DNA of 64,000 bases from Symbiodinium kawagutii (taxonomy: Eukaryota; Sar; Dinophyceae; Suessiales; Symbiodiniaceae). Positions 33,401-41,112 of the stretch are shown here, in pieces. The position numbers and the translations under genes were made by a program. Location: NCBI GenBank assembly GCA_009767595.1, contig VSDK01018932.1:17501-81500 (forward strand). The letters run 5' to 3'. Within the stretch, counting starts at the first letter, position 1. Every line of letters starts with the position of its first letter. The notes beneath the pieces were generated by a model, which worked only from the letters and a program-made list of their open reading frames with translations, had not been told where the DNA came from and did not search any database.

Positions 33401-36301
33401 AACACTAATCAACTATCAGTTTACCATCAGTTGACCATCAATGATTAACTGGTCAATCATTAATGCTTGGAGTTAAGCTTCCTGCTGTGATTGATGAGTT
33501 CCCATCAATGATTACTTCATAAGGTAAATCATTAATTAATTATGACCATCAATTACTAATCATCAATTATTGACCATAAATGATTGACCATCCTGAGAAT
33601 GATTAACCGTCAGTGATTGAGCTTCCCAACTGATCAATGATTCAGCTTCCTGACATGGACATGCTTGACCAACCTCTCGCGGCGCCACTTCCCAGTCCTG
33701 CCTCTTGCCATGTGTACGATGGGCTGGGTCGGTATGGCCGGGGCCTAGAGGCCTAGCACGGGTGGATGGTCAAGGGCACATGCTGTGGTGCCCACCAGCT
33801 GCAAAGCGACTTTGACAATGGTTGATAGTGGCTGATGAATGAATGGTTACAATAGCCATAGTTGATAGATTTACAATGGTTTTTCAATGGTTGGTGGTGG
33901 TTGGGGATGGCTAATTAAAGTATGGTTATATATTATGAAAAATGAATGGCTATGCAAAACATGGTTGGTTACTGCTTGAATCGATGGATGATAAATGCTT
34001 GATACTGTAACTGTTTATTATTGGCAGCTTCGGCGATTGGATCCATGGTGTGGTGGAAGTGAAAGGCATCCGGAAGACATAGTATCCGTCTAGGCATCAC
34101 TGTATGTGTAACAACCACGGAAAGGAATGGAAAGGAAACAAAACACCTGTGAAAAAAAAAAAAAAAAACATAAATTTCTCCAGCCATGAAAGCCAAAAAG
34201 ATCTCTTTGACCTTTCGTATGCAATGGTTGATTGAAGGCCACAATCAAGTCAGAGGGATGGATCTTACGGTAAATCAAGACTTGAATCTGCTTGATTATG
34301 GTTGATTATGATTGATTACGGTCACTTTCATGCGTGATATTATGATTGATTGTGGCTACCAAATGATAAGCAACAATGGTTGACAATGGTTCGATAGCAC
34401 CAACAAGAAGTGGGCAGTCCCTTTTGAAATGCATGAGACAAAAAGCTTCCATAGATGTGGTGATATTTTGCACAGCCGGCACCATTGTTGCAAACAAATT
34501 TTAGGGTATGAGTAGAACCGGTTAAAGGCACAGGTGAAATCAAATATACATGAATGAAGTTCATATAAGGCTGAGGTCACTGTTAAGAGGCACCCTCTTG
34601 AAAAGAAACAAGGAGGTATGAACTAGTCAATCTATTTGTTTTTTTTTAATAGGGGGGCACCCCACTTACCATCGATTAGTAATAATTCAAAGAAATCAAC
34701 CCACCATAACTTGGGGAGTTGCCTACGGCTTAAGAAACCCCCATTTAGATTCTCTCTTTCTTGGTTATATAGTGGCTCGATCCTACAAAGTCGAATCGAA
34801 GCCATCATCCACACTGTTGAAAACATATTGAAAGCATCAACCATATGGTGGTTTCTCAAAATAGGGGACCCCAAATAGGTTGATTTATTTCTACAAGATT
34901 TGAGCGGTCCTCTATTTTGATAAACCACCTTGTATTGATCAATGAAAACCGATAGTATCCTCCTTCATACACCTACTTGGTATTTTAGTCAACAACTTAA
35001 ATACTAGATTCACTCTTAGATCACAAACAATTATACAAACAAGTTTTTTTGGTGTAAAGCCTGCATTCAATAGTCAATAGCTGTGCTACACACCAATTGT
35101 CATCATAAATTAGCTAATATACTCTCATATACTTATATGATTAGCAACATATGAGTATATAATTCATATATTGTTTGTTGATTGGGTAATCATATTGTTG
35201 ATACTTTTTGTTACACAATTTTGTTGATGGGGTTGGTTAAATTATCTGTTATATTTGGTATAGATCCATTAATCCATAGGTTTCTCAATATGAGGGGACC
35301 CCTAAATCATCCGATATTCAGCATTTTCAGTGAAACAGATCAACCATTTCTTAGGGTTCCCAATGGCTTAAAAACTCCCCATATATAGTTCCTAACCAGG
35401 TAATGAACTAATGAACCATCATTAGCCATTCTATTTGCCATTAGAAACCAATGTATTGGGCATTTTTGGCTCCTATGTTGGCCGCTACTACCCACTATAC
35501 TAGCCATTGGTAGCCAGTAGATTAGCCATCATTAACCTTAGCCATTGTATGGTTCCCATTCCGATTATTAACAAACCTAATGGTTATTAAGCACTAGATT
35601 ACCATTATTACCACTAGATTAGTAACCACTAGAGATAACCATCAAGCATTATGTTACCATTGTATTGCCCATTGGTAATAACCAGTATATTAGCCATTAG
35701 TTACCATTACCCACTAGATTAGCCATCAGTAGCCATTATTATCCACTAGATCAACCGTCATCGATCACCATTAACCCCTAGATTAACCATTCTCAACCCC
35801 TAGTACATAACCATCATTAACTGGATCGACCACTAAAGTAGCAAGTAGTAACCATTCTATTAGCCATCAGTAACCATTATAAACCACTACATCAACCATC
35901 TTTTATCACCATTTGCCACTAGATTAGCCATTATCAACCACTAGTACATAGCCATCTTTAACTGGATCAACCAATGTAATAGCCAGTAGTAACCATCCTA
36001 CTAGCCATCAGTAATCATTCTTAACCACTAGATCATCAATCATCATTAACCATCATATACATGATGGAATAAGTAGATCAACCATCACTAATCACCATTA
36101 ACCAGATCAACCATCACTAATCACCATTTACCAGATCAACCATCATTGATCACCATTAACCACTAGACATAGCCATCAACCATTCTGAACCACTTGAAAT
36201 AGCCATCACTAACCACCATTCACCATACGCTTCATCGCTTGATCTGCACTGTCGCGCCTCCAAAGTTTGGGCCACTGGCCGCTGCACAGCGGAGCTGGGA
36301 C
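3419..36301 (-). CDS. dxr: 1-deoxy-D-xylulose 5-phosphate reductoisomerase (DXR), split into micro-exons, 3' part missing
   Basis: DXR converts 1-deoxy-D-xylulose 5-phosphate to 2-C-methyl-D-erythritol 4-phosphate with NADPH and a divalent metal, the committed step of the plastid MEP isoprenoid pathway. I joined minus-strand islands by hand. Exons at 26322-26347, 24718-24751, 22886-22926, 21349-21379, 19745-19774, 15988-16048, 13816-13863, 12770-12810, 10977-11034, 8650-8714, 6219-6257, 4550-4618 and 3419-3454 give a continuous frame of about 193 codons. In order it shows SILGSTGSIGTQTLD (NADPH site), VALAAG, IEVARHP, TVVTGIVGCAG, DIALANKE, PVDSEHSAIFQ (Asp and Glu equivalent to E. coli Asp150/Glu152) and IILTGSGGTFRD. 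Upstream islands at 29545-29576, 30295-30322 and 31957-32021, and more tentatively 33674-33697 and 36258-36301, add a leader. Donors in the 16 firm exons: ten GT, three GC, one GA, two unresolved. The segment with HPNW, the DSATLMNK motif and the catalytic Glu (E. coli 231) was not found and is expected to the left. Confidence 0.9.
4550..4618 (-). CDS. dxr: DXR exon: QGIPKGGVKKIILTGSGGTFRDM
   Basis: A 69-nt exon, the longest core exon, acceptor CCCAG|G, donor GACAT|GTGACC. KKIILTGSGGTFRD matches the family RRIILTASGGAFRD; the Ser binds the substrate phosphate in known structures. Gly replaces the usual Ala in the TASGG loop. Confidence 0.94.
6219..6257 (-). CDS. dxr: DXR exon with catalytic PVDSEHSAIFQ motif
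   Basis: A 39-nt exon with acceptor GCTAG|G and donor TGCAT|GTGCGG. PVDSEHSAIFQC carries the Asp and Glu that bind the catalytic metal (equivalent to E. coli Asp150 and Glu152), so the active site is intact as far as seen. Confidence 0.95.
8363..8460. mobile_element. family B repeat element
   Basis: CTTGGTGGTTGAGCCACC at the left, ATGAAAAATCTTAGGCAACC in the middle and ATCAAACCACCAACCAGCT at the right. Lies next to the 8650-8714 DXR exon. Confidence 0.75.
8650..8714 (-). CDS. dxr: DXR exon: ETIIAGGPVIAPL...SML
   Basis: A 65-nt exon, acceptor CTCAG|GAG, GC donor ATGTT|GCCACT. ETIIAGGPVIAPLIEEYGVS matches the family ETLIAGGPxxLPLxxxxxVxILP stretch. Two bases of the final Leu codon end the exon and join to G of the next. 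Confidence 0.94.
10690..10875. repeat. ~21-bp tandem repeat (CATAGTTAATCCCCTATTTTT)
   Basis: About eight head-to-tail copies of a 20-21 bp unit of the type TAGTTAATCCCCTATTTTTCA, increasingly regular from 10730 to 10850. It sits in the DXR intron just downstream of the 10977-11034 exon. Confidence 0.85.
10977..11034 (-). CDS. dxr: DXR exon: LIPTIEAIKAKKDIALANK
   Basis: A 58-nt exon with acceptor CACAG|G and GC donor AACAAG|GCGCC. PTIEAIKAKKDIALANK is the diagnostic DXR segment; the Lys-Glu pair of LANKE is split by the intron, the Glu being the first codon of the next exon. Confidence 0.95.
12593..12697. mobile_element. family A inverted-repeat element
   Basis: Ends GGTGTTTCTCAAAATAGGGG and CCCCTATTTTGAGAAACCACC are inverted copies, with an AT-rich centre containing TTTCATTACTATAAATCAT. 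Length about 105 bp; no open frame. This is a MITE- or introner-like non-autonomous element. Confidence 0.88.
12770..12810 (-). CDS. dxr: DXR exon: DCKTVVTGIVGCAG
   Basis: A 41-nt exon, acceptor CCGCAG|GAT, donor GCTGG|GTGGCT. TVVTGIVGCAG is nearly identical to the corresponding strand-turn of plant and algal DXR. It overlaps no inverted-repeat element; a family A element lies just downstream at 12593-12697. Confidence 0.94.
12997..13102. mobile_element. family C inverted-repeat element
   Basis: Starts TATGGCTATGGGTCAATATT and ends GTTTTGACCCACTGCCATA. Inner phrases: GGGGATTTCCACCAAACAAT and GGGGAACCAGGGG. About 105 bp. Confidence 0.85.
13816..13863 (-). CDS. dxr: DXR exon: VLLGGAQGQIEVARHP
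   Basis: A 48-nt exon, phase 0 at both ends. QIEVARHP matches the family consensus (IIEVARHP in plant enzymes). The frame requires the donor CCG|GAGCTT, that is a GA-AG intron of the type known from dinoflagellates; moving it to GAG|CT would add one residue relative to the family spacing. Confidence 0.92.
15195..15294. mobile_element. family B repeat element, intact reference copy
   Basis: Begins CTGGTTGGTGGTCGAACCAC, contains CTATGAGAAATGTTAGTCAACCAA and GGAAAATAAAGCATG, and ends with AAACTACCAACCAA. The two ends are inverted copies of TTGGTGGTTT. About 100 bp; it shows what the insertion site of the retroelement looked like before insertion. Confidence 0.82.
15988..16048 (-). CDS. dxr: DXR exon: SKLDELKEGVKALKIPDYDP
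   Basis: A 61-nt exon with acceptor CTCAG|G and a GC donor (CCA|GCAGGG). It encodes the helical segment before the VLLGG strand, with the expected alternation of charged and hydrophobic residues. The 3.7-kb intron upstream contains the inverted satellite array. Confidence 0.85.
16123..16330. repeat. AT-rich trinucleotide repeat
   Basis: Irregular AAT/AAC/TAG triplets resembling the array at the left end of the window. It explains the Ile/Leu-rich open frames on the minus strand here, which are not taken as genes. Confidence 0.75.
17380..17850 (+). repeat. satellite units, forward arm
   Basis: Diverged ~100-bp units each with GGGCCATTTGGCGGCTATGTTAGGC-like and GCATGC phrases. The same unit occurs in the opposite orientation at 18195-19140, so the two blocks form a large imperfect inverted repeat with a ~340-bp spacer. 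Confidence 0.85.
18195..19140 (-). repeat. ~105-bp satellite array, reverse arm
   Basis: About nine tandem units with a ~105-bp period, each carrying GCCTAACATAGCCGCCAAA, a CACAAGGAACCCTAGGCACC phrase and AGCATGCCTAGG. GCATGC markers fall near 18308, 18413, 18518, 18621, 18729, 18836, 18940 and 19045. Short minus-strand open frames here repeat the same peptide and are by-products. Confidence 0.92.
19745..19774 (-). CDS. dxr: DXR exon: FQPQMVACDE
   Basis: A 30-nt exon with acceptor CTGAG|G and donor GATGA|GTGCGG. FQPQMVACDE corresponds to the FxPxxVxxxDE strand of DXR (E. coli FSPRYAVMDD). It joins in frame to SKLDELKEG of the next exon. Confidence 0.88.
21138..21292. repeat. 21-bp tandem repeat (GCTGGTTAACAACCCACCTAA)
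   Basis: Seven consecutive 21-bp units, almost perfect, alternating between GGTTAACAACCCACC and GGCTAACCACCCACC variants. It lies about 60 bases from the 21349-21379 DXR exon, on its downstream (3') side. Confidence 0.92.
21349..21379 (-). CDS. dxr: DXR exon: TDLQRLKIG helix
   Basis: A 31-nt exon encoding the helix between VALAAG and FQPQ (TDLQRLKIGR); its length fits the family spacing. It is the only exon here whose acceptor is AG|C, and its donor reads CT (or GC if the acceptor of the next exon is moved one base). Residues are poorly conserved, so this is the weakest core exon. Confidence 0.65.
22044..22150. mobile_element. family A inverted-repeat element
   Basis: Starts GTTGTTTTTCAAAATGGGGG and ends GGGTCCCTGATGGCTTGAGAA; centre AGCAATAAACCAACTATG. 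Other diverged or half copies of this family lie at 3949-4020, 13680-13743, 14351-14448, 20714-20889, 24314-24418, 35276-35387, 46255-46294 and 63024-63062. Confidence 0.75.
22886..22926 (-). CDS. dxr: DXR exon: FPGRFKPVALAAGA
   Basis: A 41-nt exon, acceptor ACGAG|G. VALAAG is the second strand of the NADPH domain. The 3' boundary is unresolved: exon end and next exon start share GC, so the donor could be read as GA, GC or CG without changing the protein. Confidence 0.88.
23830..24320. repeat. AT/ATGT microsatellite cluster
   Basis: Several (AT)n runs mixed with ATGTAT and CATACA phrases, e.g. 23838-23862, 23948-23965, 24185-24200 and 24256-24316. Similar (AT)n runs occur at 22190-22207, 29815-29838, 39592-39618, 43372-43391, 58980-59000 and 59092-59111. 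Confidence 0.9.
24718..24751 (-). CDS. dxr: DXR exon: IGTQTLDICRQ
   Basis: A 34-nt exon with acceptor CCAAG|G and donor AGACA|GTGCC. It completes GSTGSIGTQTLDICRQ and continues in frame into FPGRF of the next exon, matching the spacing of the E. coli segment between TLD and the VVAL strand. Confidence 0.92.
25353..25463. mobile_element. family B repeat element
   Basis: CTGGCTGGTGGTTTCAACCC at the left, AGTCAACCAACCAACAGTTTG in the middle and TTCGAAACCACCAAGCAG at the right. Confidence 0.75.
25606..25727. mobile_element. family C inverted-repeat element
   Basis: Starts TATGGCTGTGGGTCA and ends TTGACCCATAGCCATA, opposite orientation to the copy at 12997. Contains CTGTACCCTGGTTCCCCC. Confidence 0.85.
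26061..26158. mobile_element. family A inverted-repeat element
   Basis: Starts GGTTTCTCAAAATAGGGGACCCC and ends GGGGTCCCCTATTTTGAGG, with TTTATAGTAATAAGCCAA in the centre. It lies about 160 bp beyond the low-coordinate end of the 26322-26347 DXR exon. Confidence 0.85.
26322..26347 (-). CDS. dxr: DXR exon: start of NADPH-binding motif
   Basis: Only 26 nt long. Acceptor GCCAG|G, donor GGTA|GTCAGG. It encodes ISILGSTG plus one base of the next Ser; the spliced product reads ISILGSTGSIGTQTLD, the DXR Rossmann dinucleotide-binding loop. The motif is interrupted by a 1.57-kb intron. Confidence 0.93.
27200..27610. repeat. ~101-bp tandem repeat, four units
   Basis: Four units each contain AATGTGAACGCAACATTTAGG, TTTGTTCT and CACCTCCGGGAACCTTTCCC phrases. 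Isolated pieces (ACACCATGTGAACGCA) also occur near 26577-26660. It lies in the DXR intron between 26347 and 29545. Confidence 0.85.
27774..27804. other. assembly gap (31 N)
   Basis: Thirty-one undetermined bases, preceded by a (CAG)n microsatellite at 27726-27746. Open frames drawn through it are not supported. Confidence 0.99.
27840..28330. repeat. ~125-bp tandem repeat, four units
   Basis: Four diverged units each carry ATGTAxxCATGTA, GTGTGAAGCTTCTCCC, CACAGC and CTTGGACAACA phrases; the first three also carry GCCATGCAG and the fourth breaks off after the ACAACA phrase. Starts are near 27850, 27975, 28098 and 28243. The array follows an assembly gap directly. Confidence 0.8.
29545..29576 (-). 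CDS. dxr: DXR exon just before the catalytic core
   Basis: A 32-nt exon with GACAG|GAG acceptor and AAGAG|GTGCGG donor encodes ETSNEAPDDK plus the first two bases of an Arg codon. Joining to the next exon gives PDDKRISILGSTGS, the usual start of the DXR core (basic residue, three hydrophobics, then GSTGS). The acidic linker would mark the end of the transit peptide. Confidence 0.8.
29915..30014. mobile_element. family B repeat element
   Basis: CTGTTGGTGGTTTCAACC at the left, CAACCATTTGTTAGTAG in the middle and GTTTAAAACCACCAGCCAG at the right. Further worn copies lie at 1975-2046, 2318-2404 and 59617-59668. Confidence 0.75.
30295..30322 (-). CDS. dxr: DXR leader micro-exon
   Basis: A 28-nt exon. 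The acceptor follows a clear pyrimidine tract (CATTTCCTTTCCTTCAG|G) and the donor is CTG|GTAGGG. It encodes RSWAKGRNL, joining in frame on both sides. No family similarity is expected in this leader region. Confidence 0.6.
30993..31106. mobile_element. family A inverted-repeat element
   Basis: Starts TATGGTGGTTTCTCAAAATA and ends GGGGTCCCCTATTTTGAAAA. A family C element begins exactly where this one ends. Confidence 0.85.
31104..31220. mobile_element. family C inverted-repeat element abutting a family A element
   Basis: Starts AGCTCTGGGTCAAAACCCTG and ends ATATTGACCCACAGCCACC; contains CCCTGGTTCCCCTATCATT. It directly follows the family A element ending at 31106. Confidence 0.82.
31957..32021 (-). 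CDS. dxr: DXR leader exon with hydrophobic segment
   Basis: A 65-nt island with AG|G acceptor and CAG|GT donor. In the frame required by the downstream exon it encodes a hydrophobic stretch (AASVLAVPCAVAAG) followed by a basic stretch (RRASRVSR). This pattern fits part of a bipartite plastid leader (membrane segment then basic transit region), which is an inference. It ends in phase 2, matching the next exon. Confidence 0.6.
33674..33697 (-). CDS. dxr: tentative DXR leader micro-exon
   Basis: A 24-nt island with AG|G acceptor and GT donor, phase 0 at both ends, encoding DWEVAPRE. It fits the phase of the following exon at 31957-32021. It could equally be a chance open stretch; other readings of the island exist, including one starting with an ATG. 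Confidence 0.3.
34844..34929. mobile_element. family A inverted-repeat element
   Basis: Starts TATGGTGGTTTCTCAAAATA, ends TCCTCTATTTTGATAAACCACC. Slightly shortened centre. A more diverged relative lies at 34640-34743. Confidence 0.85.
35276..35387. mobile_element. family A inverted-repeat element, diverged
   Basis: Starts AGGTTTCTCAATATGAGGGG and ends TTCCCAATGGCTTAAAAACTCC. The AATGGCTTA-type right end also occurs in the copies at 22044 and 34640, marking a sub-family. Confidence 0.7.
36258..36301 (-). CDS. dxr: tentative DXR leader exon
   Basis: A 44-nt GC-rich island has an AG|G acceptor (high side) and a GC donor (low side). Read to end in phase 0 it encodes PSSAVQRPVAQTLE, which joins in frame to the next candidate exon. 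There is no homology anchor because DXR leaders are not conserved, so assignment rests on splice signals, phase and position only. Confidence 0.35.
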
Positions 36302-37792
36302 CTCGCAGGAGCTTGGTGAAGCCACAGTCAGCGAGGCAGCAGTCAGTATGGAGATGTGTAGAGTTTCAACAGGTAGAAGCATCTCATGTACATCTCTATG
36401 CTGTCTGAAAATGTGATATACACCATTGAACATGTATACGATTTGATCATGTCATATGATTTGATGAATTGGTATACATTATCTAATTGGTTATTCAAAG
36501 GTTGCAGGTATATATGAATTAATCATTTAATGATTGTTGGTTTTTGACATACATATATGCACATGCACATGCAACATCTATAAATACACACATAGACATT
36601 GATCTTGCATGCATAATTGTGTATGTATATACATCTATGTATGGAAACCATATTTACATAGATAACTATTTAGATGAAAGCATGGATATGATAAATGTAA
36701 ATATATACATATGTATGGACATTGATTTTGAACATTTCTATGTTCTATATAAATGTATTTATTTGTGTGTGTGAGTAGCCTTGGATGTATTAGTATTTGC
36801 CATTCAAAACAATCTACTTAATTAATTAGTTGTTTCGATCAAATGTTATGTATACATGTTACATAAGTGTGTAATATACAAATGTAAATAAAAACATATT
36901 TACATTGTCTGCCACGTATTTGATCTGCTTTGTGCATGTCTGGGTGTTACAAAGGTGTATCTTGTGACACTCAACATGGTTCAAATAAATTGTGAGAACA
37001 CAGGCTACACACAGGCGGTGTATCTTGCAGGAATTTGCGTCTGAGGTGTGAGAGTTGAGAGCGCTGAGGGTTTAAGGTCTAGGAAATTTGGGCTTCCTTA
37101 TATTCCAAACATTCAAAGGCAACGTCCTGTGCGGGACTTGAAGCATCTGAAAAAAATGGCATCCAGGCAAGTCTAGTGTCTCTGTGCGGAACCAAGGTAT
37201 TTGCACCTGGGCTAGCTATGGTTTACAATTGTTAGATACTTGGATGATCATCCCATTTAAGTAATTAAGTGGTTCGGAACCATTATTTTCAACTTATTGA
37301 TCCATGATTTGCCCATAGTATAGCCCACAGAAAGCGTATTTACAATCCCCATGGTTACGGACCACTTATCATAGCAAGTGCTCATCCGCAGATATTGCGC
37401 TAATACTTTACAGCGGTGGCAATCAAAGTCATGCAAACCAATTGTTATAAATTCATTTTCCAATGATCTTTTGAAGCTGGCCAGTGGCTAGTTTGTGGGG
37501 AACCAATAACGAAATGGCCGATCGATAGCCAATCGATGGCTAATCAATGGCCACTCGATGGTTAATTGATGGTAAATTGATGACCATCCGATCCCTAATC
37601 CACAGGAATTAATGGCAAACAAACTGATGCTTGGTTGATGGTTAATTACTTGTAGATGGACATTCTTGCAATAGATGATATATTGAATGCATTCTTGCTT
37701 TCAGATTCGCATCTCGCACGCACTTTTCAAGATGTTTGTGGATGTTCCAACCACTTTCAACCCACACGCCATGATGAGCTCGTGGTAGGCAG
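36302..37792. other. AT-rich stretch between DXR and the candidate plus-strand gene
   Basis: No gene supported. It contains AT-rich, ATGTAT-containing sequence (36530-36780) and would include promoter and first exon(s) of DXR if the gene starts near here; no initiation ATG or promoter element could be recognised. Confidence 0.4.
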
Positions 37793-37814
37793 GCTGGAGG
37801 ACAAACCTGCGTTG
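37793..37814 (+). CDS. candidate exon of an unidentified plus-strand gene
   Basis: A 22-nt GC-rich piece with acceptor GGCAG|G and a strong donor TTG|GTACGTG encodes LEDKPAL. Size and splice signals resemble the DXR exons, but on the plus strand. No homology. Confidence 0.25.
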
Positions 37815-37859
37815 GTACGTGCAAGTGCTTGTCATCATCACCTCGGGTGATCTCTAAGT

Positions 37860-38215
37860 GGATGGCCTCCGAGAGAGTGCAATCCAGTCTTTCATCACCC
37901 TCATCTTGACCATCTGGTTGAGCACATGCAAGAGGCTGATGGTGCAGACCACCTCGAAGCCATACCTCACAGCTGGTCGCCTGTGATCATCTGCGTGCAC
38001 GGAAGGACCATCATGGACATGAAGTAGCAGCCGTTCGCCAAATCATGGTAGGCACGGCTGTATCCACTTCCTCATCCACTGCTTCCTTGGGCAGGGCCGC
38101 ATCAACTTTCTTGGACACTTCGCTGAAAGCAGCGGCGCAAGATTTTGCCGCTTCTACCCAATTCGGCAGGGCTGCTGCAATGTTGTTCAAGAAAGGAAAA
38201 GTGGTGCAGCTGATC
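37860..38215. other. GC-rich segment, probably exonic, strand unresolved
   Basis: This 350-bp segment is open in several frames on both strands. Minus readings include AALPNWVEAAKSCAAAFSEV (38190-38110) and DLANGCYFMSMMVLPCTQ (38030-37970) before a GTGAGG donor; a plus reading includes SAIQSFITLILTIWLSTCKR (37880-37940), membrane-like. Without homology I cannot choose. Confidence 0.35.
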
Positions 38216-38435
38216 ATTCACATAGATCTCAACAATATCGATGATTCATCCAGCCTGGAGAAAAAAGCGACTACTAATCTACTTGGGTTTAAGTTCATGA
38301 TCAATAAAGATCGTTCTGTACCTTCCATGTGGTTCTCTACTTCAATTTGTAAAAGTAAATGCAGTCCAGGCATCATCAAGAGTTGCATAGTTGATACCCA
38401 GTGGTGGCTGATACCCGGTTGGCTACCAGTCCCAG

Positions 38436-38540
38436 GCATCGATACCCTTGATACGACATGCTGCCGTTGCCACAGCTGAAACTCAATTCGCCAACCAACC
38501 GGTCGCCATCGTGCTTGTCTTGGCAAACCCATGGCCAGCT
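38436..38540 (+). CDS. candidate exon, plus strand
   Basis: A 105-nt open block, phase 0 at both ends, acceptor CCCAG|G and donor GCT|GTGGGT. It encodes an Ala/Val-rich segment with QFANQPVAIVLVLANPWPA at its end. Unrecognised; could be part of a targeting leader. The minus strand is also open. Confidence 0.4.
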
Positions 38541-38774
38541 GTGGGTAACATCGCTCGACGACAACATGATGGTTAGTCAATCAATGAGAAATCCATGGGT
38601 CAAAAGTCTACGAATTAGTAAGCTGGTAAGCTTTTCGATGGATGGGAAACTCAAATCCAGTGGGGGGTACTGTATGAAGGGGCTGGGGTTCCATGACTGG
38701 CAGAACCATTTTTCAGTCACAGCCAGGCGCAGTTCCAATCTCCGTGGTAACCACTTCCCAGCGATGCATCCCAG

Positions 38775-38855
38775 GCGCTGGAAGCAAAGGCCAGGGCCGC
38801 CATGGCGATGTCGTTCCGAGCCCAACGCTGCCAAGGGAGCTCTCAGGGATGCGCC
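38775..38855 (+). CDS. candidate exon, plus strand
   Basis: An 81-nt block, phase 0 at both ends, acceptor CCCAG|G and donor GCC|GTGGGT, encoding ALEAKARAAMAMSFRAQRCQ and seven more residues. Helical, Ala-rich, unrecognised. It would join in frame to the block at 38436-38540. Confidence 0.4.
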
Positions 38856-39586
38856 GTGGGTCACCAGTGGTGGTTCACAGGGGAGCATGGGGGGGACCTT
38901 GGCATCCAGCAGCCTTAGGGTGAACCATGGTGAACCTGGAGTTGCTGGATGGACTTCAATCTTCACAAGGCTCATCAAAATGGGGTTGCTGGATGATCCT
39001 TGGTGCGAGTGCACCCTGGTTGGGTAACCAGGGTTGACAACCATGGTGCTCATGGTCAGTCATGGTCACTATGGTTGCGTACCGGGGAACATCGACCTTA
39101 CAGCGCTAAGTTGGCGCTGGTGGAATTCTTTGATGGAGTTCCCCGGCTGGGGCCCAAGCTGAACTCTCCTAGCTTGGAATTAATGATGGGTGGATCATCT
39201 TGGGATAGCAAGCACAGCCATTGATTCATTTTACCAATTCATTCTTGATCTGTTGCGTCGACGATGGTGTATGGTAGGTATAACTGTAGCCTTCCCCGGC
39301 TTCTAGTAACCCAGAAAAAGCTGGGGCGTGGCATGATGAAAGGAAGTCAACCAACCCGGTTTCTACCCAGTTCCCGTCCCAAGTTCTTGGTCAGTACCCA
39401 TGCCGAAAATCATCTCATGAAAAGGCATTGATGAACACAGATTGCAACTGACCGGGCCTCCAGCACTCATAAATCGAGCCATAACGCATAGAACCAATAG
39501 TTAATCCTTGCTAGGCTCGCTCTGCCACCAGCTCATGCCTGGTTCGGGCCCACGGTGTGGGTGAGCATTATTCTGTCTAGCACCTG

Positions 39587-39623
<37 letters not shown>

Positions 39624-40607
39624 CCGTTCTGGATAATTAAGAAAAAACATCACAAGAGCAGCAACGACAACAACCAGCACAACCGCGCGCCCTTGGTTGG
39701 TTGTAATACATCTTGCGGTCAACAGTCTGTAACCATTCCGAATCATGGATAGCCTTTGGTACTGGTCAACTGGCCTTGGAATGAACATTCACCTTTTCTA
39801 GATTAACGGTAGATGACACAATGATTTCTTTAAACTTATTTTCCAGATTTCCCACTAGACTATCACCATTTAATAGATCCCACGGGAAAAACTGGGAAAA
39901 TGGATGACACAATTGTGATTTCTAGTTGTTCCAGTCGTTGGTTTTCCACAAAAATGCGTTCACAATCTGCTGGTTGATAGTCATCGTGGATCATGAACAT
40001 CAACATAGTTTCGGGAAATCATACCCCCGGATTAATAAACCCCCGGTTGATTGATGGGGGATAAAAGTCTTGGTTTTCCATTAGAATGGTAACCCCCCCA
40101 ATTAATCAACCTTGGGTTTATAAATCCTGGGCTAACATCAACCACAAGGGTTCATCCATAGATGATGTACCCCTAGAAATTCCTATGATTGGTGGTTTCC
40201 GAATTATGGATGACCATTTTGGCGCGTACCACCATTTATGGATTCATGATTGCTGTACGATTTATGGACTGACAGCATTCATTTCCAAGTCTCACTTGGA
40301 GGCAAGAAACAAATCGGAAAAAACACATACCACCATTTTTGGACAAACCCCACACATTAGCCACCACAACAACAGAAGCAGCCTGCCACAGCTTCTTTGC
40401 ACAACGATGTCTTCGGGATCTTTGGAGACCTTCAAATGACCATGCTTTTGGGAAACATGATGGTGGGCTTTGGTATCAATTGATTCATGAACCATTTGAC
40501 TATAGTTGGGTCGGCTATATACGATAGTGAAAACATAGTAAAGCCAGAAATAATGTCGAAACATGCTAAATCATAGTGCAACAGTACGGTAGAACTGTTG
40601 GTATATA

Positions 40608-40710
40608 TGGGGATTTCTCTAATAGGGGTACCCCCAAATCATCTCGTTATTAGCCATTTATAGGAATAAACCATCCATTTTTTGGGCTCTTCATTTTGAG
40701 AAACCACAAT
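40608..40710. mobile_element. family A inverted-repeat element
   Basis: Diverged ends GGGGATTTCTCTAATAGGGG and TTCATTTTGAGAAACCACAA around TTTATAGGAATAAACCATCC. Same layout as the other copies. Confidence 0.8.
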
Positions 40711-41112
40711 TCAAATATACATATAGACTGAGATTCCAATGTATGTCGCTAGTTGGTATACTAGATTGCTTTCAAACATGGTAATAGAAAGGATGTCTAG
40801 CTGGTTTGTAGGTATCTAAAGACTATATGTATACTATAAGCAAAGATGCATATGAAATATACAAGTACAGAATATATCAATATATCTTATCTATAAATAA
40901 ATCCAAATATACAGACATACATATATGTAAATAATCATATGTACGTGTATATGGGATTGTCCATCGCCACTCATGGCCATAGTACTGCCAGCTCGCAGCC
41001 TAGTTTCCCTAATGGTACCGTATGATTATCATCATCATGACCATCAGCATCCATTAGATAACTAGCGTTGCTTGGACCCATAAGAGTATCAAGTGATGAT
41101 TCCCATGAGCAG

